From CAZJUP01 sp964549275 (lineage in GTDB: Bacteria > Fidelibacterota > Marinisomatia > Marinisomatales > TCS55): a DNA stretch of 28,842 nucleotides. The position numbers were made by a program, and so were the translations under genes. The stretch spans positions 1 through 28,842 of the forward strand of contig CAZJUP010000023.1 in assembly GCA_964549275.1 (NCBI GenBank), given 5' to 3'. Shown one piece after another: positions 1 to 8,005 of the stretch. Each line of letters begins with the position of its first letter. Position 1 is the stretch's first letter. The notes under the pieces were generated by a model, which was given only the letters and a program-made list of their open reading frames with translations, had not been told where the DNA came from and made no database searches.

Positions 1-74
1 GGCTCCGCTTTTTCTACAACCAGTCATTGAGTTGCACTTAAGAGTTGAATTCAAGCCCCCTTTTTAAATTTCCC

Positions 75-91
75 CCTACGTATAATGTAGG
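75..91 (-). terminator. weak hairpin after the CNNM gene
   Basis: CCTAC at 75-79 pairs with GTAGG at 87-91 across a 7-base loop. It lies just beyond the stop of the minus-strand CNNM gene. The stem is only 5 bp and no clear U-run follows on the minus strand, so terminator function is a guess from position. Confidence 0.25.
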
Positions 92-106
92 ATGAAATAT
101 TATATT

Positions 107-1153
107 TTATTCGCTGTTTTCTTCAGCGCGGCGCTTCTGACGAAGCTGATTTTTCGCCAATTCCCGCATATCAGCTACTTCATCAGACTCATCCATGATC
201 TCCACACCCAATAGCGTTTCGATACAATCTTCTAAAGTAACAATCCCGGTGGTTCCACCAAATTCATCTTTTACAATAAACATATGAGAACGGGTTTTGG
301 TAAACTTACTCAGGACTGATTCTACCGTTTGCTCCTCGTACACCCATTCTACTGGATCGACAATTTCGGCCATGGTCTTTTCGAAATAATCATCTGCCAT
401 GGTCTCTAATAAAGTATCTTTATAGACAATGCCGATAATTTCATCAATATTCTCATGAAAAATGGGAATCCGAGAAAAGTTAATGTCCTCATATTCATCC
501 ATGACCTGCCCCACAGTTCGGTTATCTTCAAGAGCAAAAATGACCGAACGTGGTGTAAGTATTTCATCCACGTTCATTTCTTTTAATCGGAAAAGGTTTT
601 CAATAATATCCGATTCATGCTCATCAATGGACCCTTCATCTTCGCCCATTTCAGCCATAGCTGTAATTTCTTCACGACTGACTTTTTTCATTTCATCTTC
701 GTCCGGTGTCAATTTTGCCGACAGAGCCTGGCTTAACCAAACGAATGGCAATGTGATATAAATTAAGAAGCGAATAGAATAAGCGGAAGGACTGGCTAAT
801 TTTTTCCAGTAGACAGCGCCAATTGTTTTTGGAATAATTTCGGAAAATACAAGGATACAAAATGTCAGTATTACTGAGGTTATGGCAACAGCGCCAGATC
901 CAAAAACATGCAGTGCCTGGGCACCTACACCGGCCGCCCCAATCGTATGAGCCACCGTATTCAGGGTCAAGATGGCTGCCAATGGACGATTGATGTCATC
1001 TTTCAGCTGCTGAAGGAGTCGGCCGCTCCGATGGTTTGTTTTCACCAATGTGCCTATATGGGTATGGGTGACAGATAAGATCACTGATTCTAAGGTGGAG
1101 CATATAAAGGATACGCCCAAGGCGAGGAAGAAATAAGCGATTAATGTGGACAT
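107..1153 (-). CDS. CNNM (DUF21) / CBS-pair membrane protein, HlyC/CorC family
   Basis: This 348-residue protein has an N-terminal CNNM/DUF21 transmembrane domain (about residues 1-150, hydrophobic segments near 3-22, 60-80, 85-108 and 125-145, with the conserved SEIIPKTIG stretch). A cytoplasmic pair of CBS domains follows at about 190-330 (ILTPRSVIFALE, then GIVTLEDCIETLLG). The family is implicated in magnesium/cobalt efflux or Na+/Mg2+ exchange, with adenine nucleotides sensed by the CBS pair; the substrate cannot be read from the sequence. The C-terminal CorC_HlyC domain found in longer relatives is absent: the protein ends in a charged tail after the second CBS. It starts 13 bp after the stop of the upstream YwaF-type gene, so it is probably the last gene of that operon. 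Confidence 0.88.
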   Translation of the reverse strand: MSTLIAYFFLALGVSFICSTLESVILSVTHTHIGTLVKTNHRSGRLLQQLKDDINRPLAAILTLNTVAHTIGAAGVGAQALHVFGSGAVAITSVILTFCILVFSEIIPKTIGAVYWKKLASPSAYSIRFLIYITLPFVWLSQALSAKLTPDEDEMKKVSREEITAMAEMGEDEGSIDEHESDIIENLFRLKEMNVDEILTPRSVIFALEDNRTVGQVMDEYEDINFSRIPIFHENIDEIIGIVYKDTLLETMADDYFEKTMAEIVDPVEWVYEEQTVESVLSKFTKTRSHMFIVKDEFGGTTGIVTLEDCIETLLGVEIMDESDEVADMRELAKNQLRQKRRAEENSE

Positions 1154-1166
1154 TTGTCCTGAGAAT

Positions 1167-1904
1167 TTACGATGGGATATTCGTTGGTAATTGCATTTTT
1201 TGCCGGAATCTGGCTATAGCCATTGGCAAATACACTAAACCCATAAACAAAAACATGGCTAATTCAAAACAAATTAAATACAAAGGCCATTCTCCAATCA
1301 AAAATGGGCTATCTCCTTGAGGTTTTGCCGATAAAAACCAATAATTGGCGCCATTCCCAATTAATTTGTTTAATCCACCTACTATAAATGCTGTTCCATT
1401 TGTGATGAATATTACATTTAAAAAAATACCCTTTCTGCAAGACATTTTATCCACAAAAACAAGCCACAAAACATTAAGGATTATAATACCATGGGAAAGA
1501 TAATTCCAAAACACAGAAAAATCCCCATAAGGCCATCGGGTTGGATCTGGTGTTATAATAGCCTGGAATGATCGTGCGAGTCCCCAAAAATATGAGATCT
1601 CAAACGCTGTCTGATTTTTTGTCCACAGAGCGTAGGATGTTAAAAAGAGTCCAAACCCACACATATGAAGCGGCAAATCTTTTGATAGGACCCAGTCATT
1701 CATAAAGATTTGATATATATCAAGTAAGAACTCCTGACCAAGCGTAATCATTACTAAAATTTTAGCTATTTTAAATTTTAATGCATTATTTTTTAGTTTA
1801 GTCCCAATCCACGGGATAAGCATCCAAATAATCAAACAAACAGACACATAGGTTAAATGTGAGGTCCCAAAAGTTGGATGCTCGATCACTACATTCGTTG
1901 CCAT
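1167..1904 (-). CDS. YwaF/TIGR02206-type integral membrane protein (copy 2)
   Basis: This 245-residue polytopic protein has about seven hydrophobic segments. It carries the family pattern LPLHMCGFG near residue 77, then a W-x-K-x-Q segment, YFWGLAR and a TPD motif at about 115. This is the YwaF/TIGR02206 family (also related to eukaryotic TMEM164); its function in bacteria is not established. It lies 6 bp downstream of a second member of the same family with the same order of motifs, so the two look like an old tandem duplication that has diverged strongly. Together with the CNNM gene they form a tightly spaced minus-strand operon. The ATG start fits the spacing. Family assignment is from motif memory. 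Confidence 0.75.
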   Translation of the reverse strand: MATNVVIEHPTFGTSHLTYVSVCLIIWMLIPWIGTKLKNNALKFKIAKILVMITLGQEFLLDIYQIFMNDWVLSKDLPLHMCGFGLFLTSYALWTKNQTAFEISYFWGLARSFQAIITPDPTRWPYGDFSVFWNYLSHGIIILNVLWLVFVDKMSCRKGIFLNVIFITNGTAFIVGGLNKLIGNGANYWFLSAKPQGDSPFLIGEWPLYLICFELAMFLFMGLVYLPMAIARFRQKMQLPTNIPS

Positions 1905-1910
1905 AATAAA

Positions 1911-2651
1911 CTATCCCAGAACGTCTGGATGTGTTAACGTTTTTTCCCGATGATATTTAAATCCAAACGGTAAATAAACTGCAAAAAAGTGAATGATCCC
2001 GGCAATCTCAAAACCAATGAGGTGAAAAGGAAATTTACCCATGACGAAGGGATTATCCACAATTGGTGGCGAACAGATGTACATATAATTAGCATCTAAA
2101 ATCAAATTTACAAATCCAATGGTTGGCAATAATAATTGAGATATTACAAAAATTTTCCACCAAGACCCTTTTCTGGGGCTAAACCCCAAATATAATGTGC
2201 AAAATATAGCACTAAACAGAATTCCGCCATGAGAAATATAATAATCGATAAATAGCATTCCTTCTGTTCCTTGAGTGAATTCCGGCGTTAAAAAGGAGTG
2301 CAATGCCCCAGGGATTCCCCAGTAATATAACAGCTCATACAGCCATTGCTTTTGATAAAAAAATATCACACCTGCAATAATTGAAGACAGACCACATAAG
2401 TGTAGAGGGAGACTATTCTGAAGGGACCATTTCCCAAGCATAGCAACATATAGGTGAAACCAAACTGTTCGTACTAGAATAATACTTCCGATAAAAAACG
2501 AAAAATATTTTATCTTTTTTTTAGGAATAAAATGAACGACGCCAAAAATACCAACAATTACCATGATTGAAATAAGTGTGGCTTGCCACCATAAAGGTGA
2601 AAATGGGTGTATGATTTCGTGTTGAACCAAAAGGTCTAGTTTGCCTCTCAA
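1911..2651 (-). CDS. YwaF/TIGR02206-type integral membrane protein (copy 1)
   Basis: This 246-residue multi-pass protein is paralogous to the gene immediately downstream. It shares LPLHLCGL, a K-x-Q-W-x-x-E-L-L-Y-Y-W-G segment, LTPEF, and a later HGGILFS block where the partner has HGIIILN. The apparent start is TTG at 2651; the next ATG is inside the first membrane segment, so TTG (or an undetected alternative) is the best choice, although no good ribosome site precedes it. Function is unknown. Having two copies side by side suggests a heteromeric complex, but that is inference. Confidence 0.72.
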   Translation of the reverse strand: MRGKLDLLVQHEIIHPFSPLWWQATLISIMVIVGIFGVVHFIPKKKIKYFSFFIGSIILVRTVWFHLYVAMLGKWSLQNSLPLHLCGLSSIIAGVIFFYQKQWLYELLYYWGIPGALHSFLTPEFTQGTEGMLFIDYYISHGGILFSAIFCTLYLGFSPRKGSWWKIFVISQLLLPTIGFVNLILDANYMYICSPPIVDNPFVMGKFPFHLIGFEIAGIIHFFAVYLPFGFKYHREKTLTHPDVLG

Positions 2652-2689
2652 AATTTGAAGAGAAAATATCGTGGATTATTTTCCTATTT

Positions 2690-2911
2690 TTAATCGAATT
2701 CAACCGAATGGATGGGAGCAGTCCACTTCTTCCCCTCTTCATCCTCCAATAAATAGCGTGTCGGAAAATGAACAATGCCAGTTAAAATGAGTTGTGAATT
2801 CTTTTTAATACGATTTCCCGCCTCATAATGATCGGACTTCATTTTTACTTTTTTCCCAACAGCTGCTCCACCATGTTCTTCTGAAATTGCGTTATATAAT
2901 TTTGTTGCCAT
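2690..2911 (-). CDS. small conserved-looking basic protein, function unknown
   Basis: I start this at the internal ATG at 2911 (MATKLYNAISEEHGG, 73 residues). An earlier ATG at 2938 would add nine residues, and neither has a clear Shine-Dalgarno site. It has no signal peptide or membrane segment. The sequence alternates charged and short beta-like stretches (GKKVKMKSDH, SQLILTGIVHF, KKWTAPIHSVEFD), which resembles a small SH3-like or OB-like beta barrel, but I do not recognise a family. It lies 38 bp upstream of the YwaF pair and is probably transcribed with it, divergently from tonB. Confidence 0.6.
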   Translation of the reverse strand: MATKLYNAISEEHGGAAVGKKVKMKSDHYEAGNRIKKNSQLILTGIVHFPTRYLLEDEEGKKWTAPIHSVEFD

Positions 2912-2941
2912 ACTTATCCCAACCTTTTTAGCATTCAAATT

Positions 2942-2969
2942 TTGACCGTTAATTTAATACAATTATAAT
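2942..2969 (+). promoter_or_regulatory. sigma-70-type promoter for tonB
   Basis: TTGACC at 2942-2947 and TATAAT at 2964-2969 are separated by 16 bp, close to the vegetative consensus, in the divergent gap upstream of tonB. Transcription would begin near 2976, giving a leader of about 97 nt. No riboswitch or Fur-like palindrome was recognised in that leader. Confidence 0.5.
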
Positions 2970-3072
2970 TTCTTATAATATCTTGAACCGTACTAATTCT
3001 TAGTGGTAAACTCTTTTAGGATATGTAGGTCTTATTTAATGAAAAAACGATTTATGAAAGAGAGGCTGTTTT

Positions 3073-3735
3073 ATGTTATCTTTGCATAAACCTTCGGATC
3101 AGCTAAAGCTTCAAAACCCAATTATTTTCAGGATCGCAAGTTTAGTGGGTATTCTTTTAATTATTATCTTGTTTTTATTGTACCCGCGAGAAGTTGAATA
3201 TACCTATGTGATTGACGATTTACCGGATATAGTCATTGAACAGGTAGATATACCTGAGACCCAGCAATTTGAGCGCCCTGCTCCTCCGGCAAGACCTTCA
3301 ATCCCCATCGCTTCAGAATCAGAAGAAATTGCCGATGATTTAACTTTGGAAGAATTTTCTCTGGAAGATTTTGACCCATGGGATGAAGCACCTCCTCCTC
3401 CAGACTCAAAGGGTCCGAGAGTTAAATTTATTCCCTACGATGACCCTCCAAAACCCATAGGCGGCTATACGGCAATCCATAAAAATATTGTTTATCCAGA
3501 ACTTGCTCGAGAAGCCGGAATTGAAGGAACGGTTACTGTACAGTTTTTCGTGGATAAAAAGGGACGAGTCAAAGAAACAATTGTTTTAAAAGGTGTTCCC
3601 AATTCAGGTTTAGATGAAGCTGCACAAGAAGCTATTCGTAATACACGGTTTATTCCCGCAAAACAAAGAGATAGAAATGTAGGGGTATGGATATCCATCC
3701 CTGTAAACTTTATGCTTCATAAATCATCGATGTAA
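3073..3735 (+). CDS. tonB: TonB family energy transducer
   Basis: This 220-residue protein has the usual three-part TonB layout. There is an N-terminal membrane anchor at about 18-40, a Pro/Glu/Asp-rich periplasmic spacer at about 50-120 (including APPARP and DEAPPPPD), and a C-terminal TonB domain at about 130-217 with YPELAREAGIEGTVTVQFFVD and the conserved GLDEAAQEAIRNTRF block. It passes proton-motive force from ExbB/ExbD to outer-membrane transporters; neither exbBD nor a TonB-dependent receptor lies in this window. The start is supported by GAGAGG about 7 nt upstream. It is monocistronic by appearance, with a promoter upstream and a terminator just after its stop. Confidence 0.92.
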   Translation: MLSLHKPSDQLKLQNPIIFRIASLVGILLIIILFLLYPREVEYTYVIDDLPDIVIEQVDIPETQQFERPAPPARPSIPIASESEEIADDLTLEEFSLEDFDPWDEAPPPPDSKGPRVKFIPYDDPPKPIGGYTAIHKNIVYPELAREAGIEGTVTVQFFVDKKGRVKETIVLKGVPNSGLDEAAQEAIRNTRFIPAKQRDRNVGVWISIPVNFMLHKSSM

Positions 3736-3750
3736 ACTCAAGATTATCGA

Positions 3751-3776
3751 GAGGGAGCATACTTCCCCCTTTTTTT
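3751..3776 (+). terminator. rho-independent terminator after tonB
   Basis: GGGAG pairs with TTCCC across a 5-base CATAC loop, followed by a run of seven T. It lies 15 bp after the tonB stop and on the correct strand. Confidence 0.7.
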
Positions 3777-3815
3777 ATCAGTTTCTCTAATATTCCCATT
3801 TAAATTCTTATTGTC

Positions 3816-4568
3816 ATGAAGAATCAACAACGCGCTCAGAATACCTACTCTATATATGGAATTAATGGCTGCAGGACTATTTTAGAATCTGAAAAGCACA
3901 CAATTGAAACACTTTATCTACAAAAAGACGGTTATGCTATGAGGGATAAACAATTGGTTAATTTGTGTCAATCTCGAAATAATTCAATTAAAATTCTAGA
4001 TAAAACTCAATTTAAAAATAAATGGGGTCATTTAAGAACACAGGGGATTATTCTCCACTTTAAAGGAACTATTTCTGAAAAGCTCCCGTCCTTCGGAGAA
4101 TTAAATAAAGATATGTGTTTATTGATTTTGGACCATATTGAGGATCCACAAAACCTTGGACAAATCATTCGGACTGCCGAATGTGCCGGTATTGATGGTA
4201 TTCTCATTCCTAAATACGATAGTTGCGGTTTCACTGAAACCGTTTTACAAGTCAGTCAGGGAGCATTTGTTCATATTCCTTTATATGAAGTGAATAACAT
4301 CAATCAATCTATATCTCGATTAAAAGAGGAAGGATTTTGGATATTAGGTATGGAAAACAGCCTAGATGCAAAACCATGGCATCAATTAGATATGAAAGGC
4401 AAAACAGTAATTATTTTCGGTAGCGAAGGAAAAGGAATTCGACAATTAGTTTTAAAATCCTGTGATTTTCTAGGGACAATACCCATGGAGGGAAAAAGTA
4501 ACTCCCTAAACGTTTCTGCAGCTGTCAGCGCTGTTTTATTTGAAAGAAGAAGACAGCTAACCGATTAA
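3816..4568 (+). CDS. rlmB: SpoU-family 23S rRNA (guanosine-2'-O-)-methyltransferase, RlmB-like
   Basis: This 250-residue protein is an AdoMet-dependent 2'-O-ribose methyltransferase of the SPOUT/TrmH fold. The N-terminal substrate-binding domain (about 1-85) begins with the NGCRTILE block typical of RlmB and its relatives. The catalytic domain has all three SpoU motifs: LDHIEDPQNLGQIIRTAE near 106-123, IIFGSEGKGIR near 197-207, and IPMEGKSNSLNVSAAVS near 222-238, which forms the trefoil knot. RlmB methylates G2251 of the peptidyl-transferase P-loop; other family members modify other sites, so exact specificity is inferred. The last 12 bp overlap the convergent M1 peptidase gene, with no terminator between them. 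Confidence 0.85.
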   Translation: MKNQQRAQNTYSIYGINGCRTILESEKHTIETLYLQKDGYAMRDKQLVNLCQSRNNSIKILDKTQFKNKWGHLRTQGIILHFKGTISEKLPSFGELNKDMCLLILDHIEDPQNLGQIIRTAECAGIDGILIPKYDSCGFTETVLQVSQGAFVHIPLYEVNNINQSISRLKEEGFWILGMENSLDAKPWHQLDMKGKTVIIFGSEGKGIRQLVLKSCDFLGTIPMEGKSNSLNVSAAVSAVLFERRRQLTD

Positions 4569-6248
4569 TTGATGTTCCGCTTTAGGTTTTATATAGAATT
4601 CCCAATCCTTTATATGAATGACAGCTCCTTTTGCTATGGGAATTTTTTGGATATTTGTCGAGGGATATAAACGCACTTCTTTTCCATTTATGATTATATC
4701 TATGGGCATATTGAATTCTGAAATAACATTATTCCATCGATGAAATAATTCACCGTCAGATTGGTAATACTCTAAAACTGGCTGACGGTTATCATACATA
4801 TATTGATTAAAAAAATAATCAAAATTTTCTCCCGTCAATTCATTTACTAAATCAGTAAAATCATCCGTATGCGCAAACCCTTTTGCATAACGATTAAAAA
4901 ACGTTTTTAACAAACCGAACCAAAGCGAATCATTGTCGACTACACTTCTAAGCGTATGCATGACCCACGCCCCTTTATTATACGAATCACCAAATGCCCA
5001 ATAGTTTTCATTTTCTGGGCCAACAATGGGTAGATTATCTTGGATACTGCGGCGTTTCCGAATCAAAAAATCAACGGAAACATTATACCCCAGTTTTTCT
5101 TCAATATACAAAACTTCTGAATACACAGCCAATCCCTCGTGTATCCAAATATGGGCAGGATCCCGTGCTGTTACGCTATTACCCCACCATTCATGGGCGG
5201 TTTCATGAAAGAGTAATCCATCAACTATTCCATAAAAATCTTTTGTCCAGGAACGATTTTTCCCCCAGTTGCTAAAATGATTCCCATATGCAATTGCTGA
5301 TTGGTGTTCCATCCCTAAATAGGATACTTCGACTAATTTATATCCATCCTTCCACCAAGAATAAGGACCAAAATATTTTTCAAAAAAATGAATGACTTCA
5401 CCCGCTTGTTTAAAATGCTTTCTAGCAACTTCAGCATGATGGTCCAAAACATAATGCTTCAGGGTATGAATTTCTCCATCCCGTTTAAGTGTATCTTGTA
5501 TAGAAACATAATGTCCTAATTGAACGGAAATATTATATGTATTAATTGGATTTTTCACCTGCCAGGTATAAGTCTTTTGTGCTGAATTATCTTTTTCATT
5601 TATTCCAATTAATTGACCATTACTGACACAAAATAAATTTTCCGGCACTGTGAATTTCATTATAGCCCCCTCGTCGGGTTCATCTGATATGTGGTCTTTA
5701 CAGGGCCACCACAAACTCGCACCATCTCCTTCGCAAGCAACGGAAATGAATGGGCGGCCCAGTTCATCATTTTCCCAGACAAAACCGCCATCCCAGGGAG
5801 GTCTTTTTGCCGATGCCGGTATTCCTGAATAAAAAACACGAAATGAGAATTCTTCTCCTAAAGAAATCTGAGGAAATTCTATAAATACTGCATCCTCTAC
5901 CCTCTGAGTTTGTAAGGATTTATCTTGGTATTTAACATCTTTCAACTTCATATTGGAGGCTAAATCAATTTGAAGAGTAGTAAAAGAATCTACTGCCATA
6001 GCTTTTATATCTACATAACCGCTCAAAGATTTTGATTCAGGATATATTGTCATATTAATGGAATAATGAAGAACATCGTAACATTCCCGTTCTGGGGACA
6101 ACCGACCAATCAGTTTATTTCGTTTTGTTAATTCAGGAAATGATTTTGCAGGATGATGAATAGACGGATTTAAAGGAATAAAGGATGTACAACCTGAAAG
6201 GAATACAGCAAGATACAGAATACCGGATGATTTGATCCATACACTCAT
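4557..6248 (-). CDS. M1 family zinc aminopeptidase, secreted lipoprotein
   Basis: I start this at the internal ATG at 6248 (MSVWIKSSG, 563 residues); a longer reading from 6284 would overlap the upstream gene. A lipoprotein signal ends in FLSGC at about residues 19-20 of this reading, so the enzyme is probably anchored in an envelope membrane. The zinc site is HETAHEWW followed after 18 residues by the glutamate in HEGLA, and YLGMEHQSAIAYG stands in for the GAMEN exopeptidase motif. The N-terminal beta domain (about 40-230) and catalytic domain (about 240-470) are present. The large C-terminal helical domain of long aminopeptidases is missing, and a short beta domain takes its place. It begins 8 bp after the DUF481 gene, so the two are probably co-transcribed. 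It would trim N-terminal residues from imported peptides. Confidence 0.88.
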   Translation of the reverse strand: MSVWIKSSGILYLAVFLSGCTSFIPLNPSIHHPAKSFPELTKRNKLIGRLSPERECYDVLHYSINMTIYPESKSLSGYVDIKAMAVDSFTTLQIDLASNMKLKDVKYQDKSLQTQRVEDAVFIEFPQISLGEEFSFRVFYSGIPASAKRPPWDGGFVWENDELGRPFISVACEGDGASLWWPCKDHISDEPDEGAIMKFTVPENLFCVSNGQLIGINEKDNSAQKTYTWQVKNPINTYNISVQLGHYVSIQDTLKRDGEIHTLKHYVLDHHAEVARKHFKQAGEVIHFFEKYFGPYSWWKDGYKLVEVSYLGMEHQSAIAYGNHFSNWGKNRSWTKDFYGIVDGLLFHETAHEWWGNSVTARDPAHIWIHEGLAVYSEVLYIEEKLGYNVSVDFLIRKRRSIQDNLPIVGPENENYWAFGDSYNKGAWVMHTLRSVVDNDSLWFGLLKTFFNRYAKGFAHTDDFTDLVNELTGENFDYFFNQYMYDNRQPVLEYYQSDGELFHRWNNVISEFNMPIDIIINGKEVRLYPSTNIQKIPIAKGAVIHIKDWEFYIKPKAEHQLIG

Positions 6249-6255
6249 TTTAGTA

Positions 6256-7029
6256 TTAAAGAGTAACCGAAATTCCAACAGCAAGAGTTGTATCTTCTTT
6301 TTTGTAGTAACTCACAGGTACAATATTATTGGATTCGTCATAATAAAATTCCATGATAGCAGGATTGCTATTGAATTGATAGTAATAGTCAAGAGTTATA
6401 CTAAGCCACTCGGCTTTAGTCGCCATGGCGATATTATTTCTCCAATCTAAAAGATACTGATTATTATCCGTGGTCGGTTTATAGAATATTTGGGATTGAA
6501 AAAACAACCCATTTTCAAATTTCTTTTTGAACTTTGGTCGGATAGAGTGTCGAGTAAAACTTTCTCCGGGCCACCCTGTGTACTTTTCATTTTCGTACAT
6601 AATGGCATAACTGACAGATAATATATTACCCCATACCCTATACTTAAATCCTGCTCCTATATTTGTACGGTTATCAAGTCCTTGCGTCGAGTCAAAAGAA
6701 ACCTCACTGAATAAAAAAGGTGATATTTTACCGTTTGCCCATAAATCCACTTTCAGAATACCATTTGCATCATTCTCATAAGGAAGCTTATTCCATTCAG
6801 ATATACTGCGATTTACAGCAAATAAGAATTCAGTATCGATTAAAGAAAAATTTCCAAACTTTACATTCCCCAATGCTTCTGTCTGGTAATTCAAATGGTA
6901 ATATTTATAGTCAGTATTTCCACTACTTGAATTAAACGAACCTCCAAATGTGTGATGAAATCCTTGGCCTATTAATGGGAAGGATAATAAAGAAATGAAT
7001 AATAAAGTCTGTGGCAAAACCCTTTTCAA
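6256..7029 (-). CDS. DUF481-like outer-membrane beta-barrel protein
   Basis: This 257-residue protein has a signal peptide (MKRVLPQTLLFISLLSFPLIGQG). After it come alternating hydrophobic/polar strands with many aromatic residues, ending in an ITLDYYYQFNSNP strand, a YDESNNIVPVSYYKKEDTTLAVGISVTL closing block and a terminal Leu. The D-x-N-N-x-x-P plus K-x-D-T-x-L-x-x-G ending is the pattern of the DUF481/YdiY salt-induced outer-membrane family. The start codon is TTG at 7029. It is supported by AAGGAG placed 7 nt upstream and by the signal peptide beginning there; the first internal ATG is far inside the protein. Function in the family is unclear. Confidence 0.7.
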   Translation of the reverse strand: MKRVLPQTLLFISLLSFPLIGQGFHHTFGGSFNSSSGNTDYKYYHLNYQTEALGNVKFGNFSLIDTEFLFAVNRSISEWNKLPYENDANGILKVDLWANGKISPFLFSEVSFDSTQGLDNRTNIGAGFKYRVWGNILSVSYAIMYENEKYTGWPGESFTRHSIRPKFKKKFENGLFFQSQIFYKPTTDNNQYLLDWRNNIAMATKAEWLSITLDYYYQFNSNPAIMEFYYDESNNIVPVSYYKKEDTTLAVGISVTL

Positions 7030-7084
7030 TTTTTTCTCCTTTTGGTAAATGTCTAATTGAATCCCCAGATATTATTTTAAGGAA

Positions 7085-7137
7085 TTCTTAGCAAAAAAAA
7101 TAGGGCGAAAGTATCGCCCTATTTTTTTTGCTAAGAA
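7085..7137 (-). terminator. perfect 24-bp hairpin, bidirectional terminator
   Basis: Arms at 7085-7108 and 7114-7137 are perfectly complementary over 24 bp around a 5-base loop. A GC core (TAGGGCGA) sits next to an eight-base A/T tract inside the stem, so both strands give GC stem plus U-run. It lies 12 bp after the stop of the 7149-7478 gene on the minus strand and upstream of the DUF481 gene. Confidence 0.85.
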
Positions 7138-7148
7138 TAATTTAGACT

Positions 7149-7478
7149 TTATTCAGGAGCGCTGGTTTTAGGTTTTTCTGTGCTCGTGTTCTTTTCATTC
7201 GATTTAAATAATCGTTTAAAGAATCCTATTTGTTTTTTAGATGCTTTTTCGGTGGTTTTTTCTTTCGAAGCTGAACCTGAATTGTTATCATCCTTCTGTT
7301 TTACTAGAGTTTTAGATTTCAATTTCTTTCTTACACCAGGAGTCTTATCTGAATCCTCAGTCTTAGAAAGACTCTTTTTTGTTGACTTTGGGGATTCTAC
7401 TTTTTCTTGTGCACTAATTAAAGAAATAGTAGAAAAAACAAGTCCGACTGTAATAAAGTAAGTTAATAGCTTTTTCAT
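7149..7478 (-). CDS. small Lys/Ser/Thr-rich secreted protein, unknown
   Basis: I place the start at the ATG at 7478 (MKKLLTYFITVG, 109 residues) because AAGGAG lies 7 nt upstream; the longer reading from 7511 lacks such a site. A signal peptide of about 23 residues ends at SLISAQ. The mature part is low-complexity and strongly basic (repeated K, S, T, E), probably disordered, with one amphipathic segment QIGFFKRLFKS near the C-terminus. No family is recognised. A periplasmic or surface role is inferred from the signal only. It is followed by a strong terminator, so it is likely expressed alone. Confidence 0.72.
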   Translation of the reverse strand: MKKLLTYFITVGLVFSTISLISAQEKVESPKSTKKSLSKTEDSDKTPGVRKKLKSKTLVKQKDDNNSGSASKEKTTEKASKKQIGFFKRLFKSNEKNTSTEKPKTSAPE

Positions 7479-7688
7479 TTTATTCTCCTTTTTTATTATT
7501 TGAATTTCCAAATCAATCGTGAGTCCAACGAAACTTAACTTTAGAAAGATATCTAATCAAACACTATTTTCACGCTTGTGATAAGAATCACACCATTGGT
7601 TTCCACTTGCACCCTATACCGGTTACCTCTATTATTCTATAATAGGCTATTAGTTAAGATAATTACTTGAAATACATATATTATAGAA

Positions 7689-7721
7689 AAACCCCAAATC
7701 TACGGAGGAGAAATGGGGTTT
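7689..7721 (-). terminator. terminator after the tRNA-Cys/tRNA-Leu pair
   Basis: Read on the minus strand, AAACCCCA (7721-7714) pairs with TGGGGTTT (7696-7689) and is followed by more T residues. It lies 9 bp after the 3' end of tRNA-Leu. Confidence 0.65.
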
Positions 7722-7730
7722 CTCGAGGTG

Positions 7731-7815
7731 TGCCCGAGGCCGGACTCGAACCGGCACGGCTTATTCAGCCAACGGATTTTAAGTCCGTCATGTCTACCAA
7801 TTCCATCACCCGGGC
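7731..7815 (-). tRNA. tRNA-Leu (anticodon UAA)
   Basis: 85 nt, acceptor GCCCGGG/CTCGGGC with discriminator A, TGGAATTGGTAGAC D-arm, anticodon stem ACGGA/TCCGT around TAA, a long class II variable arm, and GGTTCGAGTCC T-arm. CCA is not encoded. Confidence 0.95.
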
Positions 7816-7877
7816 AATGGTATTTTACAGTTCTAGCCTGCTAACCGAAGACCCTGCATTTGCGGTGTGCATGTTAG

Positions 7878-7951
7878 AGGCGTCGGCCGGATTCGAACCG
7901 GCGAATAACGGTTTTGCAGACCGCTCCCTTAGACCGCTTGGGTACGACGCC
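7878..7951 (-). tRNA. tRNA-Cys (anticodon GCA)
   Basis: 74 nt, acceptor GGCGTCG/CGACGCC with discriminator U as expected for cysteine tRNAs, anticodon loop CTGCAAA, and GGTTCGAATCC T-arm. CCA is not encoded. It lies 62 bp upstream of tRNA-Leu on the same strand, so the two are likely one transcript. Confidence 0.95.
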
Positions 7952-8005
7952 AATTAATTCTTTAAAAAGCCCGGCAATTTAAACCCGAACTATCATGCGG
8001 AACAA

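Noticed and set aside
7667..7957. 96-codon plus-strand ORF over the tRNA genes
   Set aside because: It is the complement of two well-formed tRNAs.
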